In this document: piece by piece, positions 1-8,242 of the stretch
Layout of the letters: every line of letters starts with the position of its first letter
How positions within the stretch are numbered: the first letter of the stretch is position 1
Source of the DNA: Lachnospiraceae bacterium UBA1766
GTDB taxonomy: Bacteria; Bacillota; Clostridia; Lachnospirales; Lachnospiraceae
Assembly (NCBI GenBank): GCA_002314715.1
Contig: DCGY01000086.1
Location: 1-35,998, forward strand
Direction of reading: 5' to 3'
Length of the DNA: 35,998 bases
Translations under genes and position numbers: made by a program
Notes under the pieces: generated by a model
The model's database searches: none
What the model saw: the letters and a program-made list of their open reading frames with translations, nothing else
Told to the model about the DNA's origin: nothing

Positions 1-157
1 CGGTTGTAAAACTCATTTCTTGGAAGTTATTTTACAGTAAAAGTACATAATTGTCAATCCGAATTTTCGAAAAATATTTGCACGTACTAGCAACGTCAAG
101 ACGGTTATACTTTTACGGGGGTAAAAATTCTCTCGTATGAGTACAAGGGGGATAAAA

Positions 158-418
158 ATGCAAATTGTCCCAGAGGGTTTTATGCGTGTGGTTCAGAATG
201 GAAAAGCCTCTGAAAAGCATTATAAAATATTTATATGGTCATTGGAGAACCTGATTATCAAGAAAAAATGTTGGTATGAACTGTCATATAATGATATAAT
301 TGGGCTCGTAAAGGAAATTTTTCAAAGAAAGGAACAACTAATATGGCTTCAAAATATACAACAAACAAATCTCTTAACATCGGTCTTATTGCAGAAGCGA
401 TTGAAAAAGGGGTCTTAG
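158..418 (+). CDS. doubtful small ORF upstream of the 396-aa gene
   Basis: An open frame begins at ATG 158 behind an AGGGGGA ribosome-like site (about 145-151) and runs for 86 codons. It ends 76 bases inside the next gene, in another frame. It has no recognisable motif. A different frame near 234 (reading VIGEPDYQEKMLV) also looks protein-like, so the stretch may be a decayed gene instead of an intact one. The AT-rich composition matches the following gene. The good ribosome site is the only positive evidence; the long out-of-frame overlap argues against an intact coding gene. Confidence 0.2.
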   Translation: MQIVPEGFMRVVQNGKASEKHYKIFIWSLENLIIKKKCWYELSYNDIIGLVKEIFQRKEQLIWLQNIQQTNLLTSVLLQKRLKKGS

Positions 419-1533
419 ATGTAAACGACCCTGCTTTTCTTAATATTATAGAAAATGCTATTGGACAAAAGATAACTCCAAGAAACCCGGCAGACCCAAC
501 AAAACTTGACCCTGAATATTTGCTTTCAAGAATGAATCGTAATCAGGCGAGAGAAAGCAACAACGGAGTTGTTGAAACAAAAAAAGCAGTGACTGTTCAA
601 ACAGACAAGGGAGCTGTAAAAATGCCGGTAGTTAAAACAGAGCTTCCTTTGTGGCTTGACAAAAAGTATTCAAAAGAAGAAATGTACAAGATGGCAACAG
701 AATCAACAGACAAAAAGATTATGGGTAGCCACGTTCTTAAAAACAAAGACTTTTCTACAGATATGAGACTTGCTATGAAAAAGTGGGCTACTCCTGAACT
801 TTTTGAATACATTTCAATGAAAGGACCGAGAGCAGAAGCGGAACTTAGAGCAGCAATGTATCCACTGGATGTAGGATTTGAACACAGAATATTCAGATCA
901 GACGGAAGATATTATATGGTTCCTTACATTACCATTATGGTCCCTGATGATAAAATTGCAGACCACAATAAAGGATTTGGTGATGCAAGAACCTGTGCAA
1001 CTTCTTATTCATTTTACTGTAATCAGTATAACGAAGTTCATTGTATCCCCGGAGATGTTGTAAGGGTTTATTCTGAATCTGAGTACAGAAATTACGAAGA
1101 AATGAGAAAAGCTTCGTTTAAAGATTTCGTATCAATGAAAGACCTTTCACTTAGAGTTCCGTTGGTTCATCCTAAAATGGGAGAAAGACAGTATTCTATT
1201 ATTGATTTTAACGGTACGGAAGGCGGTCTTGAAAAACGTAAATTTGGTCACGATTATCACTGGGTTCAGTGGAAAGATATTACAAATTTTTACGACAATG
1301 GAAATGTCGATTTTGATGGATACTGGGGTACTATTCCAATTGATAAAAGAATTGAAATTGATAAAGCAGGAAAAGAAGCTATTGCAAAAATTCACAGTGA
1401 ACTTTTAAATGAAAGTGAAATGATTCCTCATCACTTTACATTGCACTATGATAAATACAAGGCTGAATCTTCTAGTTATGAACGTGATGAGTATTACAGA
1501 GACGGAGACACTGGTGAGTGGGAACAGCTGTAA
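343..1533 (+). CDS. unrecognised 396-aa soluble protein, possibly phage-derived
   Basis: I do not recognise this protein. ATG 343 has an AAAGGA site about 9 bases upstream. It has no signal peptide or membrane segment, is charged throughout, and is rich in Tyr and Asp in its second half. The N-terminal 90 residues look helical with a Lys/Thr/Val linker; residues about 150-300 are rich in aromatics and short strands (for example RIFRSDGRYYMVPYITIMVP), which suggests a compact beta-rich fold. The C-terminal tail is very acidic and Tyr-rich (SSYERDEYYRDGDTGEW). The gene is A-rich on the coding strand and uses more AT-ending codons than genes further right, so recent transfer or a phage origin is plausible. 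This is inference only; no phage hallmark such as terminase, portal or capsid is present in the window. Confidence 0.8.
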   Translation: MASKYTTNKSLNIGLIAEAIEKGVLDVNDPAFLNIIENAIGQKITPRNPADPTKLDPEYLLSRMNRNQARESNNGVVETKKAVTVQTDKGAVKMPVVKTELPLWLDKKYSKEEMYKMATESTDKKIMGSHVLKNKDFSTDMRLAMKKWATPELFEYISMKGPRAEAELRAAMYPLDVGFEHRIFRSDGRYYMVPYITIMVPDDKIADHNKGFGDARTCATSYSFYCNQYNEVHCIPGDVVRVYSESEYRNYEEMRKASFKDFVSMKDLSLRVPLVHPKMGERQYSIIDFNGTEGGLEKRKFGHDYHWVQWKDITNFYDNGNVDFDGYWGTIPIDKRIEIDKAGKEAIAKIHSELLNESEMIPHHFTLHYDKYKAESSSYERDEYYRDGDTGEWEQL

Positions 1534-1545
1534 AGGAGTGTTTTA

Positions 1546-1773
1546 ATGAGAAGAAACGAACTTTTTGTAAAAGCTATGGGATACTATGGAAACAACAGAG
1601 TAGTTAGACTTGATTGACCCACCCCAAAAGAGACAGATACCATGATTTTGTACCTTGGAATAAAATAAAGAAAAAGGAACTTGAAAAGGCTACATAATAA
1701 ATATGCAAGAAAGTACGGATTAAGAAAATGGCAAAGTTTACAAACAGTATCGTTTACAAAATTCTATCATTAA
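1546..1773 (+). pseudogene. frame-broken small gene after the 396-aa protein
   Basis: ATG 1546 follows the previous stop by 12 bases and has a TAAAGGAG site at 1531-1538. The first 23 codons (MRRNELFVKAMGYYGNNRVV...) end at TGA 1615-1617. Protein-like sequence continues in another frame from 1617 to 1697 (THPKRDRYHDFVPWNKI..., basic), then back in the first frame from about 1693 (NKYARKYGLRKW...) into the start of the next gene, stopping at 1773. The pattern fits one lost base near 1612-1617 and one compensating base near 1685-1695 in a basic protein of 60-75 residues. Sequencing or assembly errors would give the same picture. Its style matches the upstream AT-rich gene. Confidence 0.45.
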
Positions 1774-2531
1774 TCATTTATATTGCTTTGTTTATGTGGA
1801 TGAATTCGGTTATTTCGAATTCTGATCTGGGGAATGCAGGCGTACAAAGCACCGTTGATGCAAATGCGAATAAGAACACGGTTGTACAGGAGGAACCAAG
1901 CGTACCCAATATTTTGGATGACCAGATAGATTGCTTTCTTTCAGAAATAAGCGCTTGGCTTGACGAAGATGAGTATTACAGTTATGCGGTAACGGATTAC
2001 GATCAGGATGGAAACCTTGAACTGGCCAGAACAATTGTAATGGGTTCGGGTGGATTTAGTAAGAGTGATTTTTTTGAATATAACAACGGTCACTTGGAGA
2101 AGATTTCTTTTTCCGAAGAATATGAGTACAGCCAACCGGATCCATCTGTAAAAGCTGCCGACTGCTATTATGATCCAACCGAAAAGGTTTTTTATTACTA
2201 TCTGGTAGATACGGCCAGAAACGGATCTATGCAAACTTTGAAAACATATTATTTATTTTCTTTTGGCATTGAGAATAAATTATCTATCAAAAAGGTAAAA
2301 GCAAAGTATATCGAACATGATAATTCTACCGGCGAAGACAGTTATGTATTTTATGACGCCGACAAAAACGAAATCGAAGAAGAGAGATTCAATGCGATGG
2401 AAGAGGAGCTTCTTCCCGGCAGTATTAAGAAGAGATGTTCCTTTAAGTGGATCAAGGGATCTGAAATGCGAAAAAATACTTTGGAAAAAATGTATGAATC
2501 CTGGGCAGGATTTAAGATGGAGGACAAATAA
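1728..2531 (+). CDS. membrane-anchored extracytoplasmic protein of unknown function
   Basis: A 267-aa protein with one hydrophobic segment at residues about 9-29, no lipobox, and a low-complexity Ser/Asn/Val linker up to about residue 60. The rest is predicted to lie outside the membrane. The sequence DYDQDGNLEL (around residues 90-100) is a DxDxDG-type calcium-loop motif seen in many uncharacterised Lachnospiraceae surface proteins. The remainder is acidic and Tyr-rich. ATG 1728 has only a weak ribosome site and its first codons overlap the tail of the broken upstream gene, so the true left boundary is uncertain. The next gene starts on the base after its stop, so the two are co-translated and probably work together. 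Confidence 0.75.
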   Translation: MAKFTNSIVYKILSLIIYIALFMWMNSVISNSDLGNAGVQSTVDANANKNTVVQEEPSVPNILDDQIDCFLSEISAWLDEDEYYSYAVTDYDQDGNLELARTIVMGSGGFSKSDFFEYNNGHLEKISFSEEYEYSQPDPSVKAADCYYDPTEKVFYYYLVDTARNGSMQTLKTYYLFSFGIENKLSIKKVKAKYIEHDNSTGEDSYVFYDADKNEIEEERFNAMEEELLPGSIKKRCSFKWIKGSEMRKNTLEKMYESWAGFKMEDK

Positions 2532-3305
2532 ATGAGTGGAATATATGCGTCATATTGCAATCTTATGAAATATGTTGATTTGTTTGTTCACCCTGTTTGG
2601 AGTTATTTCAGAGAAATGAGTGGCTTTGGACTTTTCCTTTCCACAATTGTTGTAATTGTTATTGCCGCGGTTTTGTATTACATTACCGACAGCTGTTTGT
2701 TGGAATTGCAGGGAGGCAACAGTACTGTGGGAGTGTATCTTTGGATATGTAAATTGTTGTTTCTTCCCATGGTAGCATTTATGGGAATGATATTTACCTT
2801 CGAAGGGATGAAGGACGGAAATGTTTTTACAACCTTTTTCATTCGAAGCAATACCAGCATATCCTTAAGTAATATTGCCGAATGGGGAATGCCCTTTGCG
2901 GAAATTATTTTGGTTGTAATAGCGGTTCGTTTTTTTGCTGCTTTATTATATTGCGTCCTGAAATTGGATATATTGGAGCTGCTGCGATTGCTTTTCGGTA
3001 TGCTGGCAGCACTTCTTGTGGGAATGTGCGTGGGCAGAGTATTATTATCTATGATGGAAGCAGACAGCCATCTCATCATTCTTCTGGGAAATCTCCTGGG
3101 ACTGATTATTTCTTTCGCAGGAGCACTGATATTTGCGATTGGATTGACAGCATGGATCAGGGATATCTTCCGGCCGATTGGTAGCTTTTTCCTTGATGCC
3201 TATCATAGGGCAGATGTAACTTTAGTGGATAAGCAGGGCAATTATTACCATACGAACTGGTTTCTTTTGGCGACAATTTATCTGGGAAGTTGGAGATTGG
3301 GTTAA
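2532..3305 (+). CDS. polytopic membrane protein of unknown function
   Basis: A 257-aa hydrophobic protein with about five membrane helices (near residues 30-50, 66-86, 113-135, 145-170 and 178-205) and a short polar C-terminal tail that ends in WRLG. ATG 2532 directly follows the stop of the membrane-anchored protein, and the ribosome site GGAGG lies inside that gene at about 2519-2523, so expression is coupled. I recognise no family, transport motif or catalytic residue. A 13-bp hairpin just after the stop closes this two-gene unit. The partner's extracytoplasmic domain plus this membrane protein could form a small surface complex, but nothing in the sequence identifies its role. Confidence 0.75.
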   Translation: MSGIYASYCNLMKYVDLFVHPVWSYFREMSGFGLFLSTIVVIVIAAVLYYITDSCLLELQGGNSTVGVYLWICKLLFLPMVAFMGMIFTFEGMKDGNVFTTFFIRSNTSISLSNIAEWGMPFAEIILVVIAVRFFAALLYCVLKLDILELLRLLFGMLAALLVGMCVGRVLLSMMEADSHLIILLGNLLGLIISFAGALIFAIGLTAWIRDIFRPIGSFFLDAYHRADVTLVDKQGNYYHTNWFLLATIYLGSWRLG

Positions 3306-3315
3306 CTTTTTTGAA

Positions 3316-3358
3316 AAAATGTCGATATAGATAATAACAAAAAACATATCGACATTTT
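3316..3358 (+). terminator. 13-bp inverted repeat after the membrane protein gene
   Basis: AAAATGTCGATAT at 3316-3328 pairs perfectly with ATATCGACATTTT at 3346-3358 around a 17-base A-rich loop. It starts 11 bases after the stop at 3305. The T run is only four bases and inside the stem, so it may be a weak or bidirectional terminator, or an operator. Confidence 0.5.
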
Positions 3359-3474
3359 CACAAAAGTGAACAAGAATCGGTGCAGGGTTGGAGGGTTTCC
3401 GGCTTTGCAAAGATGGTTTCATGGTTGGTGAAAACGGTCCGAAAGGAGTGTTCCCGTGAATCGTTTTATAGGAT

Positions 3475-3517
3475 GAGAGAGGCTTTTTCTGAATAAGAAG
3501 AAGCCTCTTTCATTTTT
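3475..3517 (+). terminator. intrinsic terminator-like hairpin ahead of the chemoreceptor
   Basis: GAGAGAGGCTT at 3475-3485 pairs with AAGCCTCTTTC at 3501-3511 (11 bp with one G-T pair), followed by A and five T. It sits 160 bases before the chemoreceptor start and upstream of its promoter, so it insulates that gene or terminates an unseen small transcript from 3361-3474. Confidence 0.65.
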
Positions 3518-3585
3518 ATAGAATTCCGGCAAAAGCTGTCTCATTCCCAAAGGAGAAAAAAGCTTTTGAAGTCAAAAAGTTTTTA

Positions 3586-3614
3586 CTGTCATTCTACGGA
3601 ATATATGTTAAAAT
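3586..3614 (+). promoter_or_regulatory. probable extended -10 sigma-A promoter of the chemoreceptor gene
   Basis: CTGTCA (3586-3591), a 17-base spacer, and TAAAAT (3609-3614) preceded by TGT form a -35/extended -10 pair about 65 bases before the start codon. No good sigma-28 consensus was found, although chemotaxis genes often use one. Confidence 0.4.
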
Positions 3615-3677
3615 ATTTCCGAAATGACAAATGATGTTAATATACATAATGAATTGTTTTTGGTAAAGGAGATATGA

Positions 3678-5684
3678 ATGAAAAATTTAAAGATCGCTAC
3701 AAGAGTCAGCCTATTGGTTCTTCTGGTATTGATTATCGGTTTTTTGGGATTATGGTTTGCGGTTGATAATCGTTCTTCCGTATTGGTGGGCGATATGATC
3801 GAGGGCCAGATGCAGGATGCCGTACATACCAGAGCCTATATCATTGACAATTATGTTCAATCCGCAGAGGAGTATATGATTGCTTTTGCCAAGAGCGACG
3901 AAGTGCGTAATTTGTTAAAGAATCCGGATTCGGAGGAATTGACCAAAAGGGCACAGGAGTACACTGTAGAGTTTGCTGCGGTAAAGGGCGTGTTTGAAGG
4001 ACTTTATATTGCTACTCCGGAGACGAAAATTTTGACACATACTTCTACCGGAGCAATCGGTATCACCACCAGAACCGGTGATAGTTTAAAGCAGATGCAG
4101 GATACCATTCTTTCCGTGGATAAGTTAACCAATTTAGGTATTATGAAATCCCCGGGTACCGGAAATATGTGTGTTTCCATGTACTACCCCTTGTTTGAAG
4201 GAAAGAAGTGTATTGGTTATGTTGGCGGTGCGGTATATGCGAATCAGTTGATGGATTCCCTTCTTTCTTTGGAGGTGAAGGGTCTTCCAAACAGCCAGTA
4301 TGTATTCTTAAATGCTTCTACCGGCGAATACCTGTATCATGAGAACGAGGAATTGTTATGTACTGTTACCGAGGATAAGGGTTACATAGAGATTATCGAG
4401 GGCCTCCAGAAGGAAAAGCTTTCCGATACGGGACTTATGACCTACACGGATGAAGCGGGTGTGGAGCAGGTTGTAGCTTATCAGTATCTTCCCGAAAGAG
4501 GATGGATGTTTGCGATTCGTGATACCTATGACAATGTCTATAAAGCACTTAGTAAAATCAAATTGGTAACCGTTATTTCCTGTGGAGTAATCGGTGTGGT
4601 AGTTATTTTATGTCTGATTATCATTCTTTCAAGACTGAGTGTAGAGTTGGGACTGATTCGTTCTGCCATTGAGAAGCTGGGTAAAATGGATCTTTCTGCG
4701 GATAAGACATTGGAGAAATACAGTGGCCAAAAGGACGAAATCGGTATTGTATGCGATGCCTTAAAGGTGACCTGTACGAATTTGCGAAAGTATATCAGTG
4801 AAGTGGACTTGCAGTTATCCAATATGGCAAACGGTGATTTCAGCCAGAGCAGCAATATGATGTTTGAAGGAGATTTCAGAACCTTGCAGGTTTCTTTGGC
4901 AAAGATTCAGAGTGCATTGCACGACTCTTTCCTGGAAATCGGCTCCGTTACCAAGGAATTGGCAGTTGGTACCCAAAGTGTTTCTTCCGCATCGGCGTCC
5001 CTGGCAAATGCGGCCAGCAATGCCTCCAATCTGGTTTTGGATATTGATGAAAATATTGGTCAGATTACCAAGCAGTTGGCAGAGTCGGCTGATTTCGCCG
5101 CTCAGGCACAAAACCAGAGTCACGATGCTTCCAAACTGGTACAGATCAGTCAGGAGAAGATGGATACATTGAATCAGGCCTTAAAGGATATCGATCGTGC
5201 GGCAAGCGCTATCGAAGGAATCAGCGGTCAGATTGAAGGAATTGCAAAGCAAACCAATATTTTGGCATTGAATGCATTGGTAGAGGCTTCCCGCGCGGGA
5301 GATGCGGGTCTTGGATTCGGTGTGGTTGCGGATGAGATTCGTATTCTGGCGGCTCAATCCAATGAAGCTTCCGTAAATGCTTATAACTTGATTCAGGAAA
5401 CCCAGAAATCCGTCGAAATCGGTATGCGTATCGGCAAAGAAACCTCCGATTATCTGTCTCAGGTAGTGGCGCAGACAGCGACCATTGATGAGAAGGTTGG
5501 AAAGATTGCAGAGACCACACAGATTCAGAACGAAAAAGTTTCCAGCATCAATGCCCGATTGGAAGATATCAGCAGAACTGTAGAAAGTACTGCGGCCATG
5601 GCCCAGCAAAGTGCGGCAGCCAGCGAAGAACTGGACGGACAGGCAACGGTACTTCGTAATAATATAGAGAAATATCGTGTATAA
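3678..5684 (+). CDS. methyl-accepting chemotaxis receptor
   Basis: A 668-aa transmembrane chemoreceptor that would sense an extracellular ligand and control the CheA kinase. ATG 3678 has AAAGGAG upstream. Helix 1 covers residues about 8-28. The extracytoplasmic part (about 30-290) has the size and style of a double Cache domain (GLYIATPE..., GNMCVSMYYPLFEGKKCIGYVGG). Helix 2 is at about 296-318, followed by a HAMP-like linker and a second HAMP-like helix pair with NGDFSQ. The signalling tip begins near residue 522 (IAKQTNILALNALVEASRAG) and continues with FGVVADEIRILAAQS, a close match to the family, with Ser-Arg and Asp-Ala-Gly-Leu variations. No C-terminal CheR-binding pentapeptide is present. 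No other chemotaxis or flagellar gene lies in the window, so it acts with core genes elsewhere. Confidence 0.95.
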   Translation: MKNLKIATRVSLLVLLVLIIGFLGLWFAVDNRSSVLVGDMIEGQMQDAVHTRAYIIDNYVQSAEEYMIAFAKSDEVRNLLKNPDSEELTKRAQEYTVEFAAVKGVFEGLYIATPETKILTHTSTGAIGITTRTGDSLKQMQDTILSVDKLTNLGIMKSPGTGNMCVSMYYPLFEGKKCIGYVGGAVYANQLMDSLLSLEVKGLPNSQYVFLNASTGEYLYHENEELLCTVTEDKGYIEIIEGLQKEKLSDTGLMTYTDEAGVEQVVAYQYLPERGWMFAIRDTYDNVYKALSKIKLVTVISCGVIGVVVILCLIIILSRLSVELGLIRSAIEKLGKMDLSADKTLEKYSGQKDEIGIVCDALKVTCTNLRKYISEVDLQLSNMANGDFSQSSNMMFEGDFRTLQVSLAKIQSALHDSFLEIGSVTKELAVGTQSVSSASASLANAASNASNLVLDIDENIGQITKQLAESADFAAQAQNQSHDASKLVQISQEKMDTLNQALKDIDRAASAIEGISGQIEGIAKQTNILALNALVEASRAGDAGLGFGVVADEIRILAAQSNEASVNAYNLIQETQKSVEIGMRIGKETSDYLSQVVAQTATIDEKVGKIAETTQIQNEKVSSINARLEDISRTVESTAAMAQQSAAASEELDGQATVLRNNIEKYRV

Positions 5685-5736
5685 AGTATCAAAAAATAAA
5701 TGTGAATGAAAAATGCAATGAAATGTGGGGTTTAAA

Positions 5737-6798
5737 ATGAAAAAGAAATATTTGTTTTTATCATTGGTATTGACAGTTGGATTATTGGGCGGTTGCGGTA
5801 ATACCGCGCAACCACAGGAAGAAAGCAAGATAGAGGTATCGGTGGTAGCATCTACGGAGGAAAGCAGCGAATCTTTGGAAAGCAGTCAGGAAGAGTCTTC
5901 TGTGACAGAAGAAAGTTCTTCTACGGAGGAAAGTAGTGTGCCTCAGGAAGAGGAGGAATTTACCTTTGCCACCATGGTTCCGTCTAAATATATTACCGCT
6001 TACAGCGGTGAGGGCGGTACCATTGAATTGATTACCTATATGGCCAAGGACTATATAGGCGAGGGAGAAGATGTCGAGAAGAAAGCATATGTTTATCTTC
6101 CGGCAGGCTATGATGCTTCCAAGCAGTACAATGTGCTTTACTTGATGCATGGTATCGGTGGTAGTGAAGTGGAATGGGGTCTCAACAATGAAAAGAGCTC
6201 TCGTGTAAAGAAAATAATGGATAATTTGATTGGAAACGGAGATATCGAGCCATTTATCGTGGTTACTCCAAACGGACGTGCAATGGCCAACCAGAACAAT
6301 GGCGGTAATGATCCTTTTTATTTGTTTGGCCTGGAGCTTCGTAATGATTTAATCCCCTATATGGAGAGCCATTATTCCACTTATGCGCAGTATGATGAAA
6401 ACGGTTACGATTTAACTGCAACCAGAACTCATCGTGCAATGGCCGGACTTTCCATGGGCGGTATGCAAACCATTAATATCGGTATTTGCGAGTGCATGGA
6501 TTTGTTTAGCTGGTACGGAGCGTTTTCTGCAGCACCCACCTCTTATACAGCCACCAAGGTTGCAGAGGTAATCGATGCCTCCGATTATACCATTGATTAT
6601 TTCTACAATATTTGCGGAACAGAGGATAATATCGCCTATGCCAGCGCCAGCGGTGCGGCAAAGAGTCTTGCTTTCTTCAGTGAACGTATGACGGATGGCG
6701 AGAATTTTACCTGGCAGGAAAAGGCCGGTGGACATGATTTTAATATTTGGTATTTAGGTTTTTATAATTTTGCCAGAGTAGCGTTTACAGAAAAATAA
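5737..6798 (+). CDS. lipoprotein esterase of the CE1/esterase D alpha-beta hydrolase family
   Basis: A 353-aa secreted lipoprotein. The signal peptide ends in the lipobox LGGC with lipidated Cys20, followed by a linker at residues about 30-75 made almost only of Ser and Glu, which would hold the enzyme away from the membrane. The catalytic domain has the nucleophile elbow GLSMGG (Ser239), a C-terminal GGHDFNIW with His333, and a likely acid at Asp297 in CGTEDN. YVYLPAGYD and YLMHGIGG (oxyanion region) are typical of feruloyl or acetyl-xylan esterases and of enterochelin-esterase-like proteins. The likely role is release of ester-linked groups from plant polysaccharide; the exact substrate cannot be read. 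ATG 5737 is preferred over an in-frame GTG at 5725 because it gives a standard signal peptide. A terminator follows 26 bases after the stop. Confidence 0.85.
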   Translation: MKKKYLFLSLVLTVGLLGGCGNTAQPQEESKIEVSVVASTEESSESLESSQEESSVTEESSSTEESSVPQEEEEFTFATMVPSKYITAYSGEGGTIELITYMAKDYIGEGEDVEKKAYVYLPAGYDASKQYNVLYLMHGIGGSEVEWGLNNEKSSRVKKIMDNLIGNGDIEPFIVVTPNGRAMANQNNGGNDPFYLFGLELRNDLIPYMESHYSTYAQYDENGYDLTATRTHRAMAGLSMGGMQTINIGICECMDLFSWYGAFSAAPTSYTATKVAEVIDASDYTIDYFYNICGTEDNIAYASASGAAKSLAFFSERMTDGENFTWQEKAGGHDFNIWYLGFYNFARVAFTEK

Positions 6799-6823
6799 GG
6801 AAGGGGAGTTCCCTTTTGAAAGA

Positions 6824-6861
6824 ACCGGAGATTGTTTTTGGATAATCTCCGGTCTTTCTTT
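6824..6861 (+). terminator. intrinsic terminator after the esterase gene
   Basis: ACCGGAGATT (6824-6833) pairs perfectly with AATCTCCGGT (6844-6853) across a 10-base loop, followed by a T-rich tail CTTTCTTT. It lies between the esterase stop (6798) and the pepT start (6889). Confidence 0.8.
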
Positions 6862-6888
6862 CGAATTTGGTTGAAATCGGAGGATATT

Positions 6889-8115
6889 ATGAATACATTG
6901 GATCGTTTTCTTCAATATGTCAAAATAGATACCCAGTCGGATGAGGATTCAAATACCCATCCAAGCACCACAAAGCAGCATCAATTGGCCCTACTTCTTT
7001 CGGAGGAATTGCAGGCTATGGGTGCACAGAATGTTTTTTATGACAGGGAGAATTGTTATGTGTATGCTACCATTCCCCCATCTGAAGGGTATGAGACCAA
7101 AAAAATATTAGGATTTATTGCGCATATGGATACCTCTCCTGCCGTAAGCGGCGAAAATGTTTTGCCCAAAATCGTCAAAAACTACGATGGAGGCGACATT
7201 TTGCTGAATGAGAAGCAGGATATTTGGATGAAGGTATCGGATTTCCCGGAGCTTTTAAAACTTCAGGGGGATGATTTGGTGGTAACGGATGGCACCACCT
7301 TACTGGGAGCGGACGATAAAGCCGGAGTATCTGAAATTATGTCCATGGCAGAAGCTCTTCTTAACCATCCGGAGTGGAAGCATGGGCCGATTCGGATTGC
7401 ATTTACGCCGGACGAGGAGATTGGCTGCGGTACCGACTTTTTTGATTTGAAACGGTTTGGGGCTGATTTTGCCTATACGGTGGACGGCGGAGCCTTGGGA
7501 GAGTTGGAGTATGAGAATTTCAATGCGGCTTCCGGAAAGCTGATGATTAAGGGCAGAAATGTCCACCCCGGCTCTGCCAAAGGAAAAATGATCAACTCCA
7601 TTTTGGTGGCCCAGGAGTTTCAAAGCCTATTGCCGGTGTTTGAAAATCCTATGTATACGGAAGGTTATGAAGGATTTTTTCATTTGGACCGAATCAGTGG
7701 AACTGTGGAGCAGACTGTTTTGGAGTACATTATCCGAGACCATGACAAAGCTTTGTTTGAGCAGAAAAAAGAGACTTTCCAAAAGTGTGCAGCCTTTTTA
7801 AATCAAAAGTACGGTGACAAAACAGCGACGGCACAGGTAACGGATTCCTACTATAACATGAAAGAACCTATGAAGAATCACATGCATCTGGTGGAAAATG
7901 CCTGTCTTGGAATGAAAGAATTGGGCATTACACCGAAGATTTCGCCTATTCGGGGAGGCACGGACGGAGCCAGACTGACCTACCTGGGACTGCCTTGCCC
8001 CAATTTGTGTACCGGAGGAGCCAATTATCACAGTCGTTTTGAATATGCGTCGGTGCAGTCGATGGAAAAAACAACGGATCTTTTGATTTGGTTGTGCCAA
8101 AAATATGGGGAATGA
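6889..8115 (+). CDS. pepT: peptidase T, zinc tripeptide aminopeptidase
   Basis: A 408-aa cytoplasmic M20B metallopeptidase that removes the N-terminal residue of tripeptides. Length matches the family. Metal-binding and catalytic landmarks are in order: AHMDTSP (His79, Asp81), LLGADDKAG (Asp142), DEEIGCG (Glu176, Glu177), DGGALGELEYENFNAA, HPGSAKGKM (His226) and, near the C-terminus, RGGTDGARL and NYHSRFEY. ATG 6889 is chosen because CGGAGGA sits just upstream; a longer frame from a TTG at 6832 would start inside the preceding terminator. It probably supplies amino acids from imported peptides. A separate M20 dipeptidase is encoded at 22318. Confidence 0.95.
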   Translation: MNTLDRFLQYVKIDTQSDEDSNTHPSTTKQHQLALLLSEELQAMGAQNVFYDRENCYVYATIPPSEGYETKKILGFIAHMDTSPAVSGENVLPKIVKNYDGGDILLNEKQDIWMKVSDFPELLKLQGDDLVVTDGTTLLGADDKAGVSEIMSMAEALLNHPEWKHGPIRIAFTPDEEIGCGTDFFDLKRFGADFAYTVDGGALGELEYENFNAASGKLMIKGRNVHPGSAKGKMINSILVAQEFQSLLPVFENPMYTEGYEGFFHLDRISGTVEQTVLEYIIRDHDKALFEQKKETFQKCAAFLNQKYGDKTATAQVTDSYYNMKEPMKNHMHLVENACLGMKELGITPKISPIRGGTDGARLTYLGLPCPNLCTGGANYHSRFEYASVQSMEKTTDLLIWLCQKYGE

Positions 8116-8172
8116 TTGGGAATGAAATAGGAATAAAACCCAGGAATTGTCAGAAAATTTACCCGTCTTTGT

Positions 8173-8201
8173 TTGCGAAAAATGACAAATCATGATACAA
8201 T
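8173..8201 (+). promoter_or_regulatory. sigma-A promoter of the TPR/radical SAM operon
   Basis: TTGCGA (8173-8178), a 17-base spacer and TACAAT (8196-8201) with an extended -10 TGA directly before it. It lies 41 bases before ATG 8243 and is the only clear promoter before the four-gene unit that ends at 14303. Confidence 0.65.
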
Positions 8202-8242
8202 AGCCGGATAGAGTAATTCGGGCATAGGAGTTGGAGACGTTT

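Larger units (their letters stand above)
3306..3677 (+). other. 372-base non-coding region with two hairpins and a promoter
   Basis: No ORF of useful length lies here. It holds a 13-bp inverted repeat (3316-3358), a GC-richer stretch at 3361-3474 without clear coding, an 11-bp terminator-like hairpin (3475-3517), an 8-bp inverted repeat CAAAAGCT/AGCTTTTG at 3530-3568, and a probable promoter (3586-3614) for the chemoreceptor. The middle stretch contains a ribosome-like AAGGAG (about 3443-3448) followed by GTG 3457 and a six-codon frame that ends just before the hairpin, resembling a short leader. No known riboswitch class fits. Confidence 0.5.

Noticed and set aside
64..73. Palindrome TTTTCGAAAA
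   Set aside because: Short AT-rich palindromes are common by chance and no promoter is aligned with it.
3361..3475. c-di-GMP (GEMM) riboswitch before the chemoreceptor
   Set aside because: Some GCAAAG-like bases are present but the conserved core order of GEMM-I or GEMM-II is missing on both strands.
3530..3568. Inverted repeat CAAAAGCT/AGCTTTTG as a terminator
   Set aside because: The stem is only 8 bp with a 23-base loop and no T run; recorded only as part of the intergenic region.
6832..6888. TTG start giving a 19-residue longer peptidase T
   Set aside because: It would start inside the terminator hairpin; the shorter form has CGGAGGA upstream and the normal family N-terminus.
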